Positions 8,550 through 17,212 of a stretch of 64,000 nucleotides of DNA are shown here, one piece after another (the first letter of the stretch is position 1; each line of letters opens with the position of its first letter). The stretch is from UBA6115 sp050952935 (GTDB lineage Bacteria; Bacillota; Clostridia; Christensenellales; Aristaeellaceae). The stretch is from NCBI GenBank assembly GCA_050952935.1, contig JBMNLS010000001.1:1-64000 (forward strand), written 5' to 3'. A model generated the notes under the pieces. It was not told the DNA's origin and made no database searches. It was given only the letters and a program-made list of their open reading frames with translations. The position numbers were made by a program, and so were the translations under genes.

Positions 8550-8838
8550 ACTGCGCTTCCTGCCCGCCGCTGCCAGATACATCAAGAAAATAAAGGATAA
8601 GAAGCTGAAAGAGGCATTTTTCCTGGCCTTGTCCGCTATCGCCCTTGATCCCTATGCCGGGCATGAAAAGAAGGGCGACTTGGCCGGATTTTATGGCTGG
8701 GATTTGTTTTATGCCCGCACCAACTACGAAATTGCCTACCGCATCTATGAGGAAGAGAACAAGCTGGTGGTGGTTGTGCTGGCAGGCACCCGTGAAAATT
8801 TCCACGAGCAGTTAAAGCGCTATATGAAAGAGCGGTGA
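8542..8838 (+). CDS. RelE/ParE-family toxin
   Basis: The 98-residue protein matches the RelE/ParE fold in size and pattern: an N-terminal strand and helices (MYELRFLPAAARYIKKIKDK), then GDLAGFYGWDLFYARTNYEI and AYRIYEEENKLVVVVLAG, the usual central and C-terminal strands. Members either cleave ribosome-bound mRNA or inhibit gyrase; which applies here cannot be told. ATG 8542 lies 8 bases inside the antitoxin gene, behind GGGGG, so translation is coupled. Confidence 0.82.
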   Translation: MYELRFLPAAARYIKKIKDKKLKEAFFLALSAIALDPYAGHEKKGDLAGFYGWDLFYARTNYEIAYRIYEEENKLVVVVLAGTRENFHEQLKRYMKER

Positions 8839-9047
8839 AGGGAAATTAGCGAATAGAAGGCTCTTTATTCTATATCCCGTTATTGAAAATGACACATTTG
8901 GCCGTGCCCACGGCAAGATGTTTTGAGGGCTAAAGCAAAGGTTATGATGAATATAACAAAATCGTACAGTTGAAAAGACCTGAATCCGTGTTTTTTCTCG
9001 CTTCCTGTGCTATGATAACCGCTGATTCATTGTGGAGGTTATTATTC

Positions 9048-10895
9048 TTGGACGAACGCACGATGCAGCGCCTGGAAACGCTTTTGGAAAAGGTTCAAAA
9101 GCCCGCCCGCTATGTGGGGGGCGAGATGAACGCGGTGGTGAAGGAGTGGCGGGAAGGGGTCACGCCCTTTGCCTTCTGCTTTCCGGATAGCTACGAGGTG
9201 GCCATGAGCCACCTGGGGATGAAGATCATCTATGAGGCGGTGAACCGGGAGCCTGATCTGCTCTGCGAGCGGGTGATAATGCCCTGGGTGGACATGATGG
9301 CCGGGATGAAGGCGGAAAATATCCCGCTGTTTTCCCTGGAGAGCCGCAAGCCCCTGTCCAGGTTTGCAGCCGTTGGATTCACCCTGCAATATGAGATGAG
9401 CTATACCAACATCCTGCACATGCTGGAAATGGGCGGCATCCCGGTGAAAAACAAGGAACGGGGGGAGGCGGTCCCCATCGTGCTGGCTGGCGGGCCCTGC
9501 GCTTGCAATCCGGAGCCTCTTCACTCCTTCATCGACGCCTTTTTGATGGGAGATGGGGAGGAATTGGTGGTGGAGGCGCTGCGGGTGATTGCCGCGGGGC
9601 ACAAGCAACAGCTTGGCCGCATAGCCATCCTGCGCCAGTTGGCCGCCATCCCCGGCGTCTATGTGCCCCTGTTTTGCGAGGCGGATTATCAGGAAGACGG
9701 CACCCTAAAATCCTTTAAGTCAAAAGATGAAGCGGCGGCGCTACCTGTCCGGAAGCGGGTGGTGCTGAACCTGGACGGCGCGGTGTATCCGGAGAAGATC
9801 CCCGTGCCATTTACCGACATCGTGCATGACCGGATCATGCTGGAGGTGATGCGGGGCTGCACCCGGGGCTGCCGCTTTTGTCAGGCGGGGATGCTCTACC
9901 GCCCCGTCAGGGAGCGCAGCGCCGAAACGCTCTTCACCTTGGCTGAAAAGTTAGTGGACGCCACCGGCTATGAGGAGATGAGCCTGTCCAGCCTCTCCAC
10001 CGGGGATTATACGCAATTAAACGAGCTGGTGCGGGGCTTAAACCAGCGCTTTGCGGAAAAGCGGGTCAGCCTGTCGCTCCCCAGCCTGAGGATCGACGGA
10101 CATCTGCAGGAGACGCTCAGCGACACCGCGAAGGTGAAGAAAAGCGGCCTCACCTTCGCGCCGGAGGCCGGCACCCAGAGGCTGAGGGATGTGATCAACA
10201 AAGGCGTCACCGAGGAAGACCTGCTGCGCACCGCGACCGAGGCCTTCTCCCAGGGCTACAGCCAGATCAAGCTGTATTTCATGATGGGCCTGCCCACGGA
10301 AACCGATGAGGATCTTCTGGGCATTGCCGATTTGGCCCGCAAGGTGGCGGGCTGCTATTACGCCATCCCCAAGGGCCAGCGCGCCCGGGGGCTCAGGATC
10401 ACCGTGTCCTGCGCGGTTTTTGTGCCCAAACCCTTCACCCCCTTCCAGTGGGCGCCCCAGGACGGGCTGGAGGAGATCCGGCGCAAGCAAAAGCTGCTCA
10501 GGGAGGCGCTGAACATCAAAAACATCACCTTCAACTGGCACGATCCGGAGCTGAGCTTCCTGGAGGCCTGCTTTGCCCGGGGCGACCGGAGGATGGCGGA
10601 GGTGCTCTATCAGGCCTATCTAAGGGGATGCATGCTGGACGGGTGGACGGAGCATTTCAAGCTGAACGCCTGGATGGAGGCCTTTGAGGCGGCGGGCGTT
10701 GACCCGGCCTTTTACGCCAACCGGGAGCGGGGGGAGGACGAGCTTTTCCCCTGGGATTTGGTGGACATTGGCGTCACCAAGGCCTTCTTGTGGCGGGAGA
10801 ATGAGAAGGCCCACAAGGCCCAGACCACACCGGATTGCCGGGAGCACTGCCTGGGCTGCGGGCTCACCCGGTTTGAGGGGGTGTGTGAACGATGA
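9048..10895 (+). CDS. TIGR03960-family radical SAM protein with B12-binding-like N-terminal domain
   Basis: The 615-residue protein has a B12-binding-like N-terminal half and a radical SAM domain with CTRGCRFC (CX3CX2C, about 271-278), the ligand set for a [4Fe-4S] cluster that splits SAM. The C-terminal end has more cysteines (CREHCLGCGLTRFEGVC). The reaction is unknown; in Clostridia this family is encoded with the DUF2344 and RNase G genes, as here. TTG 9048 is chosen because TGTGGAGG lies 9 bases upstream; the frame stays open to an ATG at 8970 that lacks a ribosome site. The stop overlaps the next gene (ATGA). Confidence 0.88.
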   Translation: MDERTMQRLETLLEKVQKPARYVGGEMNAVVKEWREGVTPFAFCFPDSYEVAMSHLGMKIIYEAVNREPDLLCERVIMPWVDMMAGMKAENIPLFSLESRKPLSRFAAVGFTLQYEMSYTNILHMLEMGGIPVKNKERGEAVPIVLAGGPCACNPEPLHSFIDAFLMGDGEELVVEALRVIAAGHKQQLGRIAILRQLAAIPGVYVPLFCEADYQEDGTLKSFKSKDEAAALPVRKRVVLNLDGAVYPEKIPVPFTDIVHDRIMLEVMRGCTRGCRFCQAGMLYRPVRERSAETLFTLAEKLVDATGYEEMSLSSLSTGDYTQLNELVRGLNQRFAEKRVSLSLPSLRIDGHLQETLSDTAKVKKSGLTFAPEAGTQRLRDVINKGVTEEDLLRTATEAFSQGYSQIKLYFMMGLPTETDEDLLGIADLARKVAGCYYAIPKGQRARGLRITVSCAVFVPKPFTPFQWAPQDGLEEIRRKQKLLREALNIKNITFNWHDPELSFLEACFARGDRRMAEVLYQAYLRGCMLDGWTEHFKLNAWMEAFEAAGVDPAFYANRERGEDELFPWDLVDIGVTKAFLWRENEKAHKAQTTPDCREHCLGCGLTRFEGVCER

Positions 10896-11557
10896 AAATG
10901 CTGTTTGTGTTTAAGAAAAGCCGGGCCCTGCGCTTTATCGGCCACCTGGATTTGCAGCGTGCCATGCAGCGGGCGCTGCGCAGAAGCGGGCTGCCGGCCA
11001 GCTACTCCCAGGGCTTTAACCCCCATATCATCCTAAGCTTTGCAGCACCCCTTGCCGTTGGCATCATCGGCGAGCGGGAGATCGCCGAAATCCCCCTGGC
11101 GCTGCCCGTGTCGCCCCATGATTTCCTGCACCGCATGGAAAAAGCCCTGCCCCCGGGGCTCATAGCGCTGGAGGCCCTGCCCCAGCCCGATGACGCGCCC
11201 GCGGCCATGGCCCGGGTGTTCGCGGCCCAGTATGCCTTTAGGCCAAGGGCGGGGGAAGAAGCGGGGTTTGAGCAGCTGACGGCGGCCCTGCCTGATTTCC
11301 TGGCGCTGGAGCGCATCCCCTACATCCGCAAAACCAAGTCCGGCGAGCGGCCGGATGACCTGCGCCCAGGCATTTTCAACATGCTGGTGAAAAACGGGGA
11401 GCTTCTGGCCGCCCTGTCCCTCAACGCCCGGCTGACCGCCAAGCCCGACCAGGTGTTGCTTTCCCTGTCGGAGACGGCGGATATTCCGGTACCTAATTGT
11501 GATGTAAGGCGCCTGCAATTGCTGGATGAGCGCTTCGTGCCGCTGGAAAAGCCGTGA
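10892..11557 (+). CDS. TIGR03936/DUF2344 family protein
   Basis: The 221-residue protein opens with the family signature (FKKSRALRFIGHLDLQRAMQ then RALRRSGLPASYSQGFNPH). Homologues are either fused to or encoded right after TIGR03960 radical SAM proteins; the role is unknown but probably linked to RNA modification. It overlaps both neighbours by 4 bases, so the three genes are translated together. Confidence 0.88.
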   Translation: MKMLFVFKKSRALRFIGHLDLQRAMQRALRRSGLPASYSQGFNPHIILSFAAPLAVGIIGEREIAEIPLALPVSPHDFLHRMEKALPPGLIALEALPQPDDAPAAMARVFAAQYAFRPRAGEEAGFEQLTAALPDFLALERIPYIRKTKSGERPDDLRPGIFNMLVKNGELLAALSLNARLTAKPDQVLLSLSETADIPVPNCDVRRLQLLDERFVPLEKP

Positions 11558-12705
11558 AGGAGCTGGTGATCAAAAGCCGGGGGCCAAATCCCGCCGCCGC
11601 CCTCACAGAATCGGGGAAGCTGATCGCCTACTTCCCCCTGGTTAAGCAGGTGGACATCGCCCCTGAGGCGGTGTTCATCGGCCGGGCGGGCCGGGTGCTG
11701 AAAAACCTGGAGGCCCTGTTTGTGGATTTGCCGGGCGGCGCATCCGGCTACCTGCCCTTTGGGGAGATCCCCGGCGGCACGAGGCCCATGGGCGGTGATC
11801 TGCTGATCGTCCAGGTGAAAAAGCCGCCCCAGGGGAACAAGGCGGCCTTTTTAACGGCGGACATCGCCCTGCCCGGCCGCTATGCCCTGCTTTTGCCCCG
11901 GGGCCGGGCGGCCCATGCCTCAAACCGTGTGGACAAGGCAAAAAAAGCGGCCCTTACCCGGCTGGCGGTGCGCCTGCGCCCCCAGGGCATGGGCCTGGTG
12001 CTGCGCCAGGCCGCCGGAGGCGCTGAGGAAGCGGATATTGCCGCCGACATCGCCCGGCTGACAAAACGCTGGCAAGCCATGGAGGAAAAGGGCAAGACGG
12101 CCTCCGCCCCCATGCTCCTGATGCCCGCCCCCTCCCCCCTTTGCCGCATCCTGCGGGAGGAAAGGCCCCTGCCCCGGCGCGTGCTCACCGATGACATCAG
12201 GCTGGCTAAGGATCTGGGGATAGCGGCAGAGGAAAGCGGGGATCCCTTCACGCTGTACAACATCGGCCACCAGCTATACCTGGCCCTGCGCCGCCGGGTA
12301 TACCTGCCCTCAGGCGGCACCCTGGTGATCGACCCCTGCGAAGCGGGCACGGTGATGGATGTGAACACCGGCAAAAACAGCCTGAAAGGCGCTGACATCA
12401 TCCTTAAAACCAACCTGGAGGCGGCCAGGGAGGCCGCCCGGCTTATCCGGCTTAGAAACCTGGGCGGCATCATCCTGATTGACTTTATTGATATGAAGGA
12501 CGAGGCACACCGCCAGCGGGTGCAGGCCGCCCTTGAAGAAGCTCTGGCCCTTGACCCGGTGAAAACCGTGGCGCACGGCTTTACCCGGCTGGGGCTGATG
12601 GAAATCACCCGCAAAAAGACGGCGGAAGCCCTTCACGCCCAAACCCTTTCCCCCTGCCCCCACTGTGAGGGCAGCGGCTACCTGAAAGGAGAAGACACGC
12701 CCTGA
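11554..12705 (+). CDS. rng: Ribonuclease E/G family protein
   Basis: The enzyme cuts single-stranded RNA in rRNA and mRNA processing. The 383-residue protein lacks the long tail of RNase E and matches RNase G. Visible are an S1-like N-terminal region (PGGASGYLPFGEIPGG), the catalytic core segment TVMDVNTGKNSLKG with the metal-binding aspartates of GGIILIDFIDM, and the zinc-link CPHCEGSG near the end. GTG 11554 overlaps the previous stop. In many Clostridia this gene precedes rplU-rpmA, but here miaB follows. Confidence 0.9.
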   Translation: MKELVIKSRGPNPAAALTESGKLIAYFPLVKQVDIAPEAVFIGRAGRVLKNLEALFVDLPGGASGYLPFGEIPGGTRPMGGDLLIVQVKKPPQGNKAAFLTADIALPGRYALLLPRGRAAHASNRVDKAKKAALTRLAVRLRPQGMGLVLRQAAGGAEEADIAADIARLTKRWQAMEEKGKTASAPMLLMPAPSPLCRILREERPLPRRVLTDDIRLAKDLGIAAEESGDPFTLYNIGHQLYLALRRRVYLPSGGTLVIDPCEAGTVMDVNTGKNSLKGADIILKTNLEAAREAARLIRLRNLGGIILIDFIDMKDEAHRQRVQAALEEALALDPVKTVAHGFTRLGLMEITRKKTAEALHAQTLSPCPHCEGSGYLKGEDTP

Positions 12706-14111
12706 TGCGCAACCCAACCATCACCATCAGCCCCCGGGCGGTGGCCGCCCAGCGGGAGATCGCCCGGCAGCTATCGCTGCGCCCTGACGCGCCCAAAACC
12801 TTCCACCTCACCACCTATGGATGCCAGATGAACAGCCACGATTCGGAAACCATCGCCGGCATCCTGACCGGTATGGGCATGAGGCCGGAGGCCGATCAGG
12901 CGCAGGCGGACCTCATCCTGTTTAACACCTGCTGCATCCGGGACAACGCCGAGCGGCGTGCCATGGGCAACATCATCTTCACCAAGGAGATCAAAAAGCT
13001 GCGGCCAGATACCATCATTGGTGTGATGGGCTGCATGGTGCAGCAGGAGCAGGCCGCGGAGAAACTTCGGGACAAGCACCGCCATGTGGACTTCGTCTGC
13101 GGCCCGGGGGAAATTTACCGCCTGCCCGAGCGCCTGCTCCTGGCCCTTGAAGGCCGCCGGGAGGCCGCCTTTGCACGGGGGGAGGACAGCACGCTGTATG
13201 AGGGGATGCCGGTGCTGCGCAAATCCCCCTTCATGGCCTATGTGACGGTGATGTACGGCTGCGACAACTTCTGCTCCTACTGCGTGGTGCCTTCCGTCAG
13301 GGGCCGGGAGCGCTCCCGGAAGCTTCAGGACATTGTGAAAGAGACCAAAGATCTGGTGGATGACGGCGTCAAGGAGATCATGCTGCTGGGGCAGAATGTC
13401 AACTCCTACGGCCTGGACGGGGCCGGTCCCCGCTTTCCGGAGCTGTTAAAGGCGCTGCATGAGGAAACCGGCATCCGGCGCCTGCGCTTTATGACCAGCA
13501 ATCCCAAAGATTTATCGGACGATCTTATCGCCGAGATGGCCCGTAACCCCGCCATTTGCCCCCATCTGCACCTGCCCGCCCAGTCGGGCAGCGACCAGAT
13601 GCTTCACGCCATGAACCGACGCTACACCAGGGCCATCTATGACGGCAGGGTGAAGGCCCTCCGGCAGGCCATGCCTGGCATCGGCCTCACCACCGACCTG
13701 ATCGTGGCCTTTCCCGGCGAAACGGAGGCGGATTTTGAGGACACATTGGACCTGGTGAACCGCACCCGCTTTGACAGCGCCTTCACCTTTATTTTCAGCC
13801 CCAGGACGGGCACCGTGGCGGCGGGGCTGCCCGGCCGCATCGATAAGGACACGGCGAAGGAGCGCATCACCCGCCTGATCAAGGCCCAGGAGGCCATCAC
13901 CCGGGAGGTGTTCACAAGCCTCACCGGCGCCACCGCCCAGGTGCTGGTGGAGGGCCCGGCCAAAAGGGGAGGGGGGCAAATGACCGGAAAAACCGGGCGC
14001 AACATCGGGGTAAACTTTGAGGGAGAGGATTCCCTCACCGGACAGATCATCCCTGTCACCATCACGGGGCAGGGCAGCAACACCTTAAAAGGAGAAAGGA
14101 AGACCACATGA
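12705..14111 (+). CDS. miaB: tRNA-2-methylthio-N6-dimethylallyladenosine synthase MiaB
   Basis: MiaB adds a methylthio group to i6A37 of tRNAs reading UNN codons. The 468-residue protein shows the N-terminal UPF0004 cysteines (TYGCQMNSHDSE, FNTCCIRDNAE, GCM), the radical SAM motif CDNFCSYC (CX3CX2C) and a C-terminal TRAM region. The start overlaps the previous stop by one base. The isopentenyl donor enzyme MiaA, which makes its substrate, is encoded about 5 kb downstream. Confidence 0.95.
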   Translation: MRNPTITISPRAVAAQREIARQLSLRPDAPKTFHLTTYGCQMNSHDSETIAGILTGMGMRPEADQAQADLILFNTCCIRDNAERRAMGNIIFTKEIKKLRPDTIIGVMGCMVQQEQAAEKLRDKHRHVDFVCGPGEIYRLPERLLLALEGRREAAFARGEDSTLYEGMPVLRKSPFMAYVTVMYGCDNFCSYCVVPSVRGRERSRKLQDIVKETKDLVDDGVKEIMLLGQNVNSYGLDGAGPRFPELLKALHEETGIRRLRFMTSNPKDLSDDLIAEMARNPAICPHLHLPAQSGSDQMLHAMNRRYTRAIYDGRVKALRQAMPGIGLTTDLIVAFPGETEADFEDTLDLVNRTRFDSAFTFIFSPRTGTVAAGLPGRIDKDTAKERITRLIKAQEAITREVFTSLTGATAQVLVEGPAKRGGGQMTGKTGRNIGVNFEGEDSLTGQIIPVTITGQGSNTLKGERKTT

Positions 14112-14494
14112 GCATGGAACTGATTTTGGAAAAAGCCCGGGAGCTGGGCGAGATGCTGGCCGAAAGCGAGGCGTATAAGGAATTGGGCCGCCTGGAGGAA
14201 TCCGCCATGGCAAACACGGAGATCGAGGGCATGTACACCCGGTACGCCGCCCTCAGGGAGCGGATGGCGGAGGAGGAAGAGAGCGCGTCTGCCGACAGCT
14301 TGAAAAACGAACTGGAAGAGCTGGAAGCCGAGCTGAGCCAGCACCCCCAGATCAAGGCCCTGCAAATCGCCCGGACACGTTTTGGAGGTTTGATGGAGCA
14401 GGTGAACCGGGTGCTGCAGATTGCCCTGGAAGGCGGGGAGAGCAGCTGCGGGGAAGGCGGCTGCGCCAGCTGTCAGGGTTGTTCCGTCAGGTAA
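14108..14494 (+). CDS. YlbF/YmcA-family protein with C-terminal cysteine cluster
   Basis: The 128-residue protein is largely helical (ILEKARELGEMLAESEAYKE; LEELEAELSQHPQIKALQIA) like YlbF and YmcA, which with YaaT form an Fe-S-containing complex that directs RNase Y mRNA processing in Bacillus. The last residues hold CGEGGCASCQGC, five cysteines suited to binding an Fe-S cluster. ATG 14108 overlaps the miaB stop and follows AAAGGAGAAAGG. A terminator follows at once, so it ends the operon. Confidence 0.82.
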   Translation: MSMELILEKARELGEMLAESEAYKELGRLEESAMANTEIEGMYTRYAALRERMAEEEESASADSLKNELEELEAELSQHPQIKALQIARTRFGGLMEQVNRVLQIALEGGESSCGEGGCASCQGCSVR

Positions 14495-14507
14495 AGTCCC
14501 TGATTTC

Positions 14508-14548
14508 GGGGAAGTTTTGGGCTTTGAAGCCCGAAGCTTCCCTTTTTT
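14508..14548 (+). terminator. Rho-independent terminator after ylbF-like gene
   Basis: Outer stem GGGAAG/CTTCCC (14509-14514, 14537-14542) encloses GGGCTT-TG-AAGCCC, followed by six T. It ends the operon that begins near 9048. Confidence 0.75.
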
Positions 14549-14585
14549 ATGACTTGCTGGCCTTCAAGTCAGAAACGATGAAATG

Positions 14586-14594
14586 TGATATAAT
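14586..14594 (+). promoter_or_regulatory. Extended -10 promoter of the mutS-mutL-miaA operon
   Basis: TGA-TATAAT gives a consensus -10 (14589-14594) with an extended TGn; the -35 match is poor. It lies between the terminator and the mutS ATG at 14621. Confidence 0.5.
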
Positions 14595-14620
14595 CCTTCC
14601 ATCACACAGGAGCGGACACG

Positions 14621-17212
14621 ATGGCTGAACTGACCCCCATGATGCGCCAATACCTGGCGCTGAAAGAAGAAAATCCCGATGCCCTGCTGTTTTTCAGACT
14701 CGGGGATTTTTATGAGCTTTTCTTTGAGGACGCCAAAACCGCCAGCCGGGAGCTGGAGCTCACCCTCACCGGGCGGGATTGCGGGCTGGCCGAGCGCGCG
14801 CCCATGTGCGGGGTGCCCTGGCACGCGGCGGACGGCTATGTGGCCCGGCTCATCGCCCGGGGCTACAAGGTGGCCATTGCCGAGCAGACGGAAGACCCGG
14901 CGCAAACCAAAACCCTGGTGCGCCGGGAGGTGGTGCGGGTGGTAACCCCGGGCACGGTGTCTGACAGCGGCAGCCTGCCCCAGAAGGAGAACAATTTTAT
15001 CGCCAGCGCCTATTTTGCCGGCAAGCAGGCGGGGGCGGCGCTGTGCGATGTGACAACGGGGGAATTTTTTGTCAGGGCCTTTCCCGAGGGGGAGGAGGCG
15101 CTGGCCTCTTTCCTGGCGCTGCACGCGCCCAAGGAGCTGATCACCAACGACCCGGAGCGGCTGAAAGCCCTGTTTTCAGGCTATATCAGCCAGGTGCGGC
15201 CGGAGATTTTCCGCCCCCAGCGGGCAAGGGAGGCCCTCCTTGCCCACTTTGAGGCGGGTAGCCCTCAGGCCCTGGGCCTGGAAAAGGGGGAGAATCTGGC
15301 CATCGCCCCTGCCGGGGCCCTGATCCGATACCTGGGGGACACCCAGAAGGTGGCGCTCAGGCATATCTCCCGGATAAAAAAACTCCTGAAGTCGGACACC
15401 ATGCCCATCTCCACGCTGACATTAAGGAGCCTTGAGGTGTCAAGCGCCCTTAGGGGCGGGCATCAGAGCCATGTGCTGCACACCTTGGACAAAACCCGCA
15501 CCGCCATGGGCGGCAGGCTGCTGAAAACCTGGGTGGAAGGCCCGCTGGCCGACCAGGCCCAGATTGAAGCCCGGCTTGACTGCGTGGAGGCCCTGCGCGA
15601 TGACCTGATCAAGCTTGAAGAGGTGGGCGTGATGCTGGCCCGGGTCTATGACATCGAGCGCCTTCTGGGCAAGCTCAGCTATGGGAACCTGGGCCCCCGG
15701 GACTGTCTGGCCCTTCTGCGCAGCCTGGAGGCGGCGCCGGAGGCCCAGGCGCTTATCGCCCCGCTTCCCCAGGCGGGCATGCGGGAGGTGCATGACCTGC
15801 TCACCCCGCTGCCTGACATGGCAGGGCTGCTTAGCCGGGCCATTGACCCGGATGCCCCGGCGCTGCTGTCTGATGGCGGGGTCATTAAAGCGGGCTACAA
15901 TCAGGAATTGGACGACGCCCGCGCCGCCTCCCGGGACAGCCGCCAGTGGATCAGCGACCTGGAGGCCCGGGAGCGCGCCGCCACGGGGATCAAAAACCTG
16001 AAGGTGCAGTACAACCGGGTCTTTGGCTACTACATTGAGGTGACCAAGGCCAACTATGCCCTGGTGCCCGAGCGCTATGCCAGACGGCAGACCCTGGCCA
16101 ACGCCGAGCGCTACACCACCCAGGAGCTTAACGACCTGGAGAAAAAGGCCTTGGGCGCTGCGGATGAGATCACCCGCCTTGAAAACGCCCTCTATCAGGA
16201 GGTGCTGGCGGCGCTTTCCCAGGCCCTGCCCCGGCTGCAAAACCTGGCCCTGGGTTTCAAAACCCTGGACGCTCTCCAGTCCCTGGCAAAGGCCGCCCTG
16301 GAAAACTGCTATGTCAGGCCCCGCATCAACACGCAGGGGCGGCTGGACATTAAAAACGGTCGCCATCCGGTGGTGGAACGGGCGATGGCGGAGGGCAGCT
16401 TTGTGCCCAACGACACCCGGATGGATGAAAACGAGCGGGTGCTGATCATCACCGGGCCCAACATGGCCGGCAAATCCACCTACATGCGCCAGACGGCCCT
16501 CATCGCCCTGATGGCGCATATGGGCAGCTTTGTGCCGGCGGAGTCGGCGGATATCCCGCTGCTGGACAATGTATTCACCCGCATCGGCGCCCAGGATGAC
16601 CTGTCCGGGGGCCAGTCCACCTTCATGGTGGAGATGACGGAGCTGGCGGACATCCTGCGCAACGCCACCTCCCGCTCCCTGGTAATCCTGGACGAAATCG
16701 GCCGGGGCACCAGCACCCTGGACGGGCTGTCCATCGCCTGGGCCACTGTGGAATACCTGGCTGACCGGGAAAAATCCGGCGCCCTCACCCTTTTCGCCAC
16801 CCACTATCATGAGCTCAGCCGCATGGAAGGCGCGCTGCCGGGGGTGGTGAACCTGAGCGTCCTGACCAAGGAGCTGGGGGATGAGGTGGTGTTCCTCCAC
16901 CAGATCAGGCGGGGCGGGGCGGACAAATCCTTCGGCGTGTATGTGGCCCGCATGGCGGGCGTGCCCAGGGGCGTGGTGGCCCGGGCCCGGCAGATCCTGG
17001 CACGGCTTGAGGCCAGCGAGATCACCCAGGACGCCATCGGCAAAAACATCCTGGAGGGCCGGGGCAAAAAGAAAAACGAGCAGATGGCCCTGAGCGAGTA
17101 TGGGCGGGCGGAGCTGGTGCAGGAGCTGGCGGAACTGGATGTGCTCCAGATGAGCCCCATGGACGCCCTGAACACCCTGTACCTAATGAAAGAGAAGGCG
17201 CGGAATCTGTGA
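14621..17212 (+). CDS. mutS: DNA mismatch repair protein MutS
   Basis: MutS recognises mismatches and signals to MutL. The 863-residue length is standard. Visible features are the N-terminal mismatch-reading motif (FRLGDFYELFFEDAK, with the F-x-E pattern shifted as in the family), Walker A GPNMAGKST at about 612-620, Walker B LVILDEIGRGTSTLDG and the conserved ATHYHEL. ATG 14621 follows CACAGGAGCGGACACG. The stop overlaps the mutL start. Confidence 0.97.
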   Translation: MAELTPMMRQYLALKEENPDALLFFRLGDFYELFFEDAKTASRELELTLTGRDCGLAERAPMCGVPWHAADGYVARLIARGYKVAIAEQTEDPAQTKTLVRREVVRVVTPGTVSDSGSLPQKENNFIASAYFAGKQAGAALCDVTTGEFFVRAFPEGEEALASFLALHAPKELITNDPERLKALFSGYISQVRPEIFRPQRAREALLAHFEAGSPQALGLEKGENLAIAPAGALIRYLGDTQKVALRHISRIKKLLKSDTMPISTLTLRSLEVSSALRGGHQSHVLHTLDKTRTAMGGRLLKTWVEGPLADQAQIEARLDCVEALRDDLIKLEEVGVMLARVYDIERLLGKLSYGNLGPRDCLALLRSLEAAPEAQALIAPLPQAGMREVHDLLTPLPDMAGLLSRAIDPDAPALLSDGGVIKAGYNQELDDARAASRDSRQWISDLEARERAATGIKNLKVQYNRVFGYYIEVTKANYALVPERYARRQTLANAERYTTQELNDLEKKALGAADEITRLENALYQEVLAALSQALPRLQNLALGFKTLDALQSLAKAALENCYVRPRINTQGRLDIKNGRHPVVERAMAEGSFVPNDTRMDENERVLIITGPNMAGKSTYMRQTALIALMAHMGSFVPAESADIPLLDNVFTRIGAQDDLSGGQSTFMVEMTELADILRNATSRSLVILDEIGRGTSTLDGLSIAWATVEYLADREKSGALTLFATHYHELSRMEGALPGVVNLSVLTKELGDEVVFLHQIRRGGADKSFGVYVARMAGVPRGVVARARQILARLEASEITQDAIGKNILEGRGKKKNEQMALSEYGRAELVQELAELDVLQMSPMDALNTLYLMKEKARNL

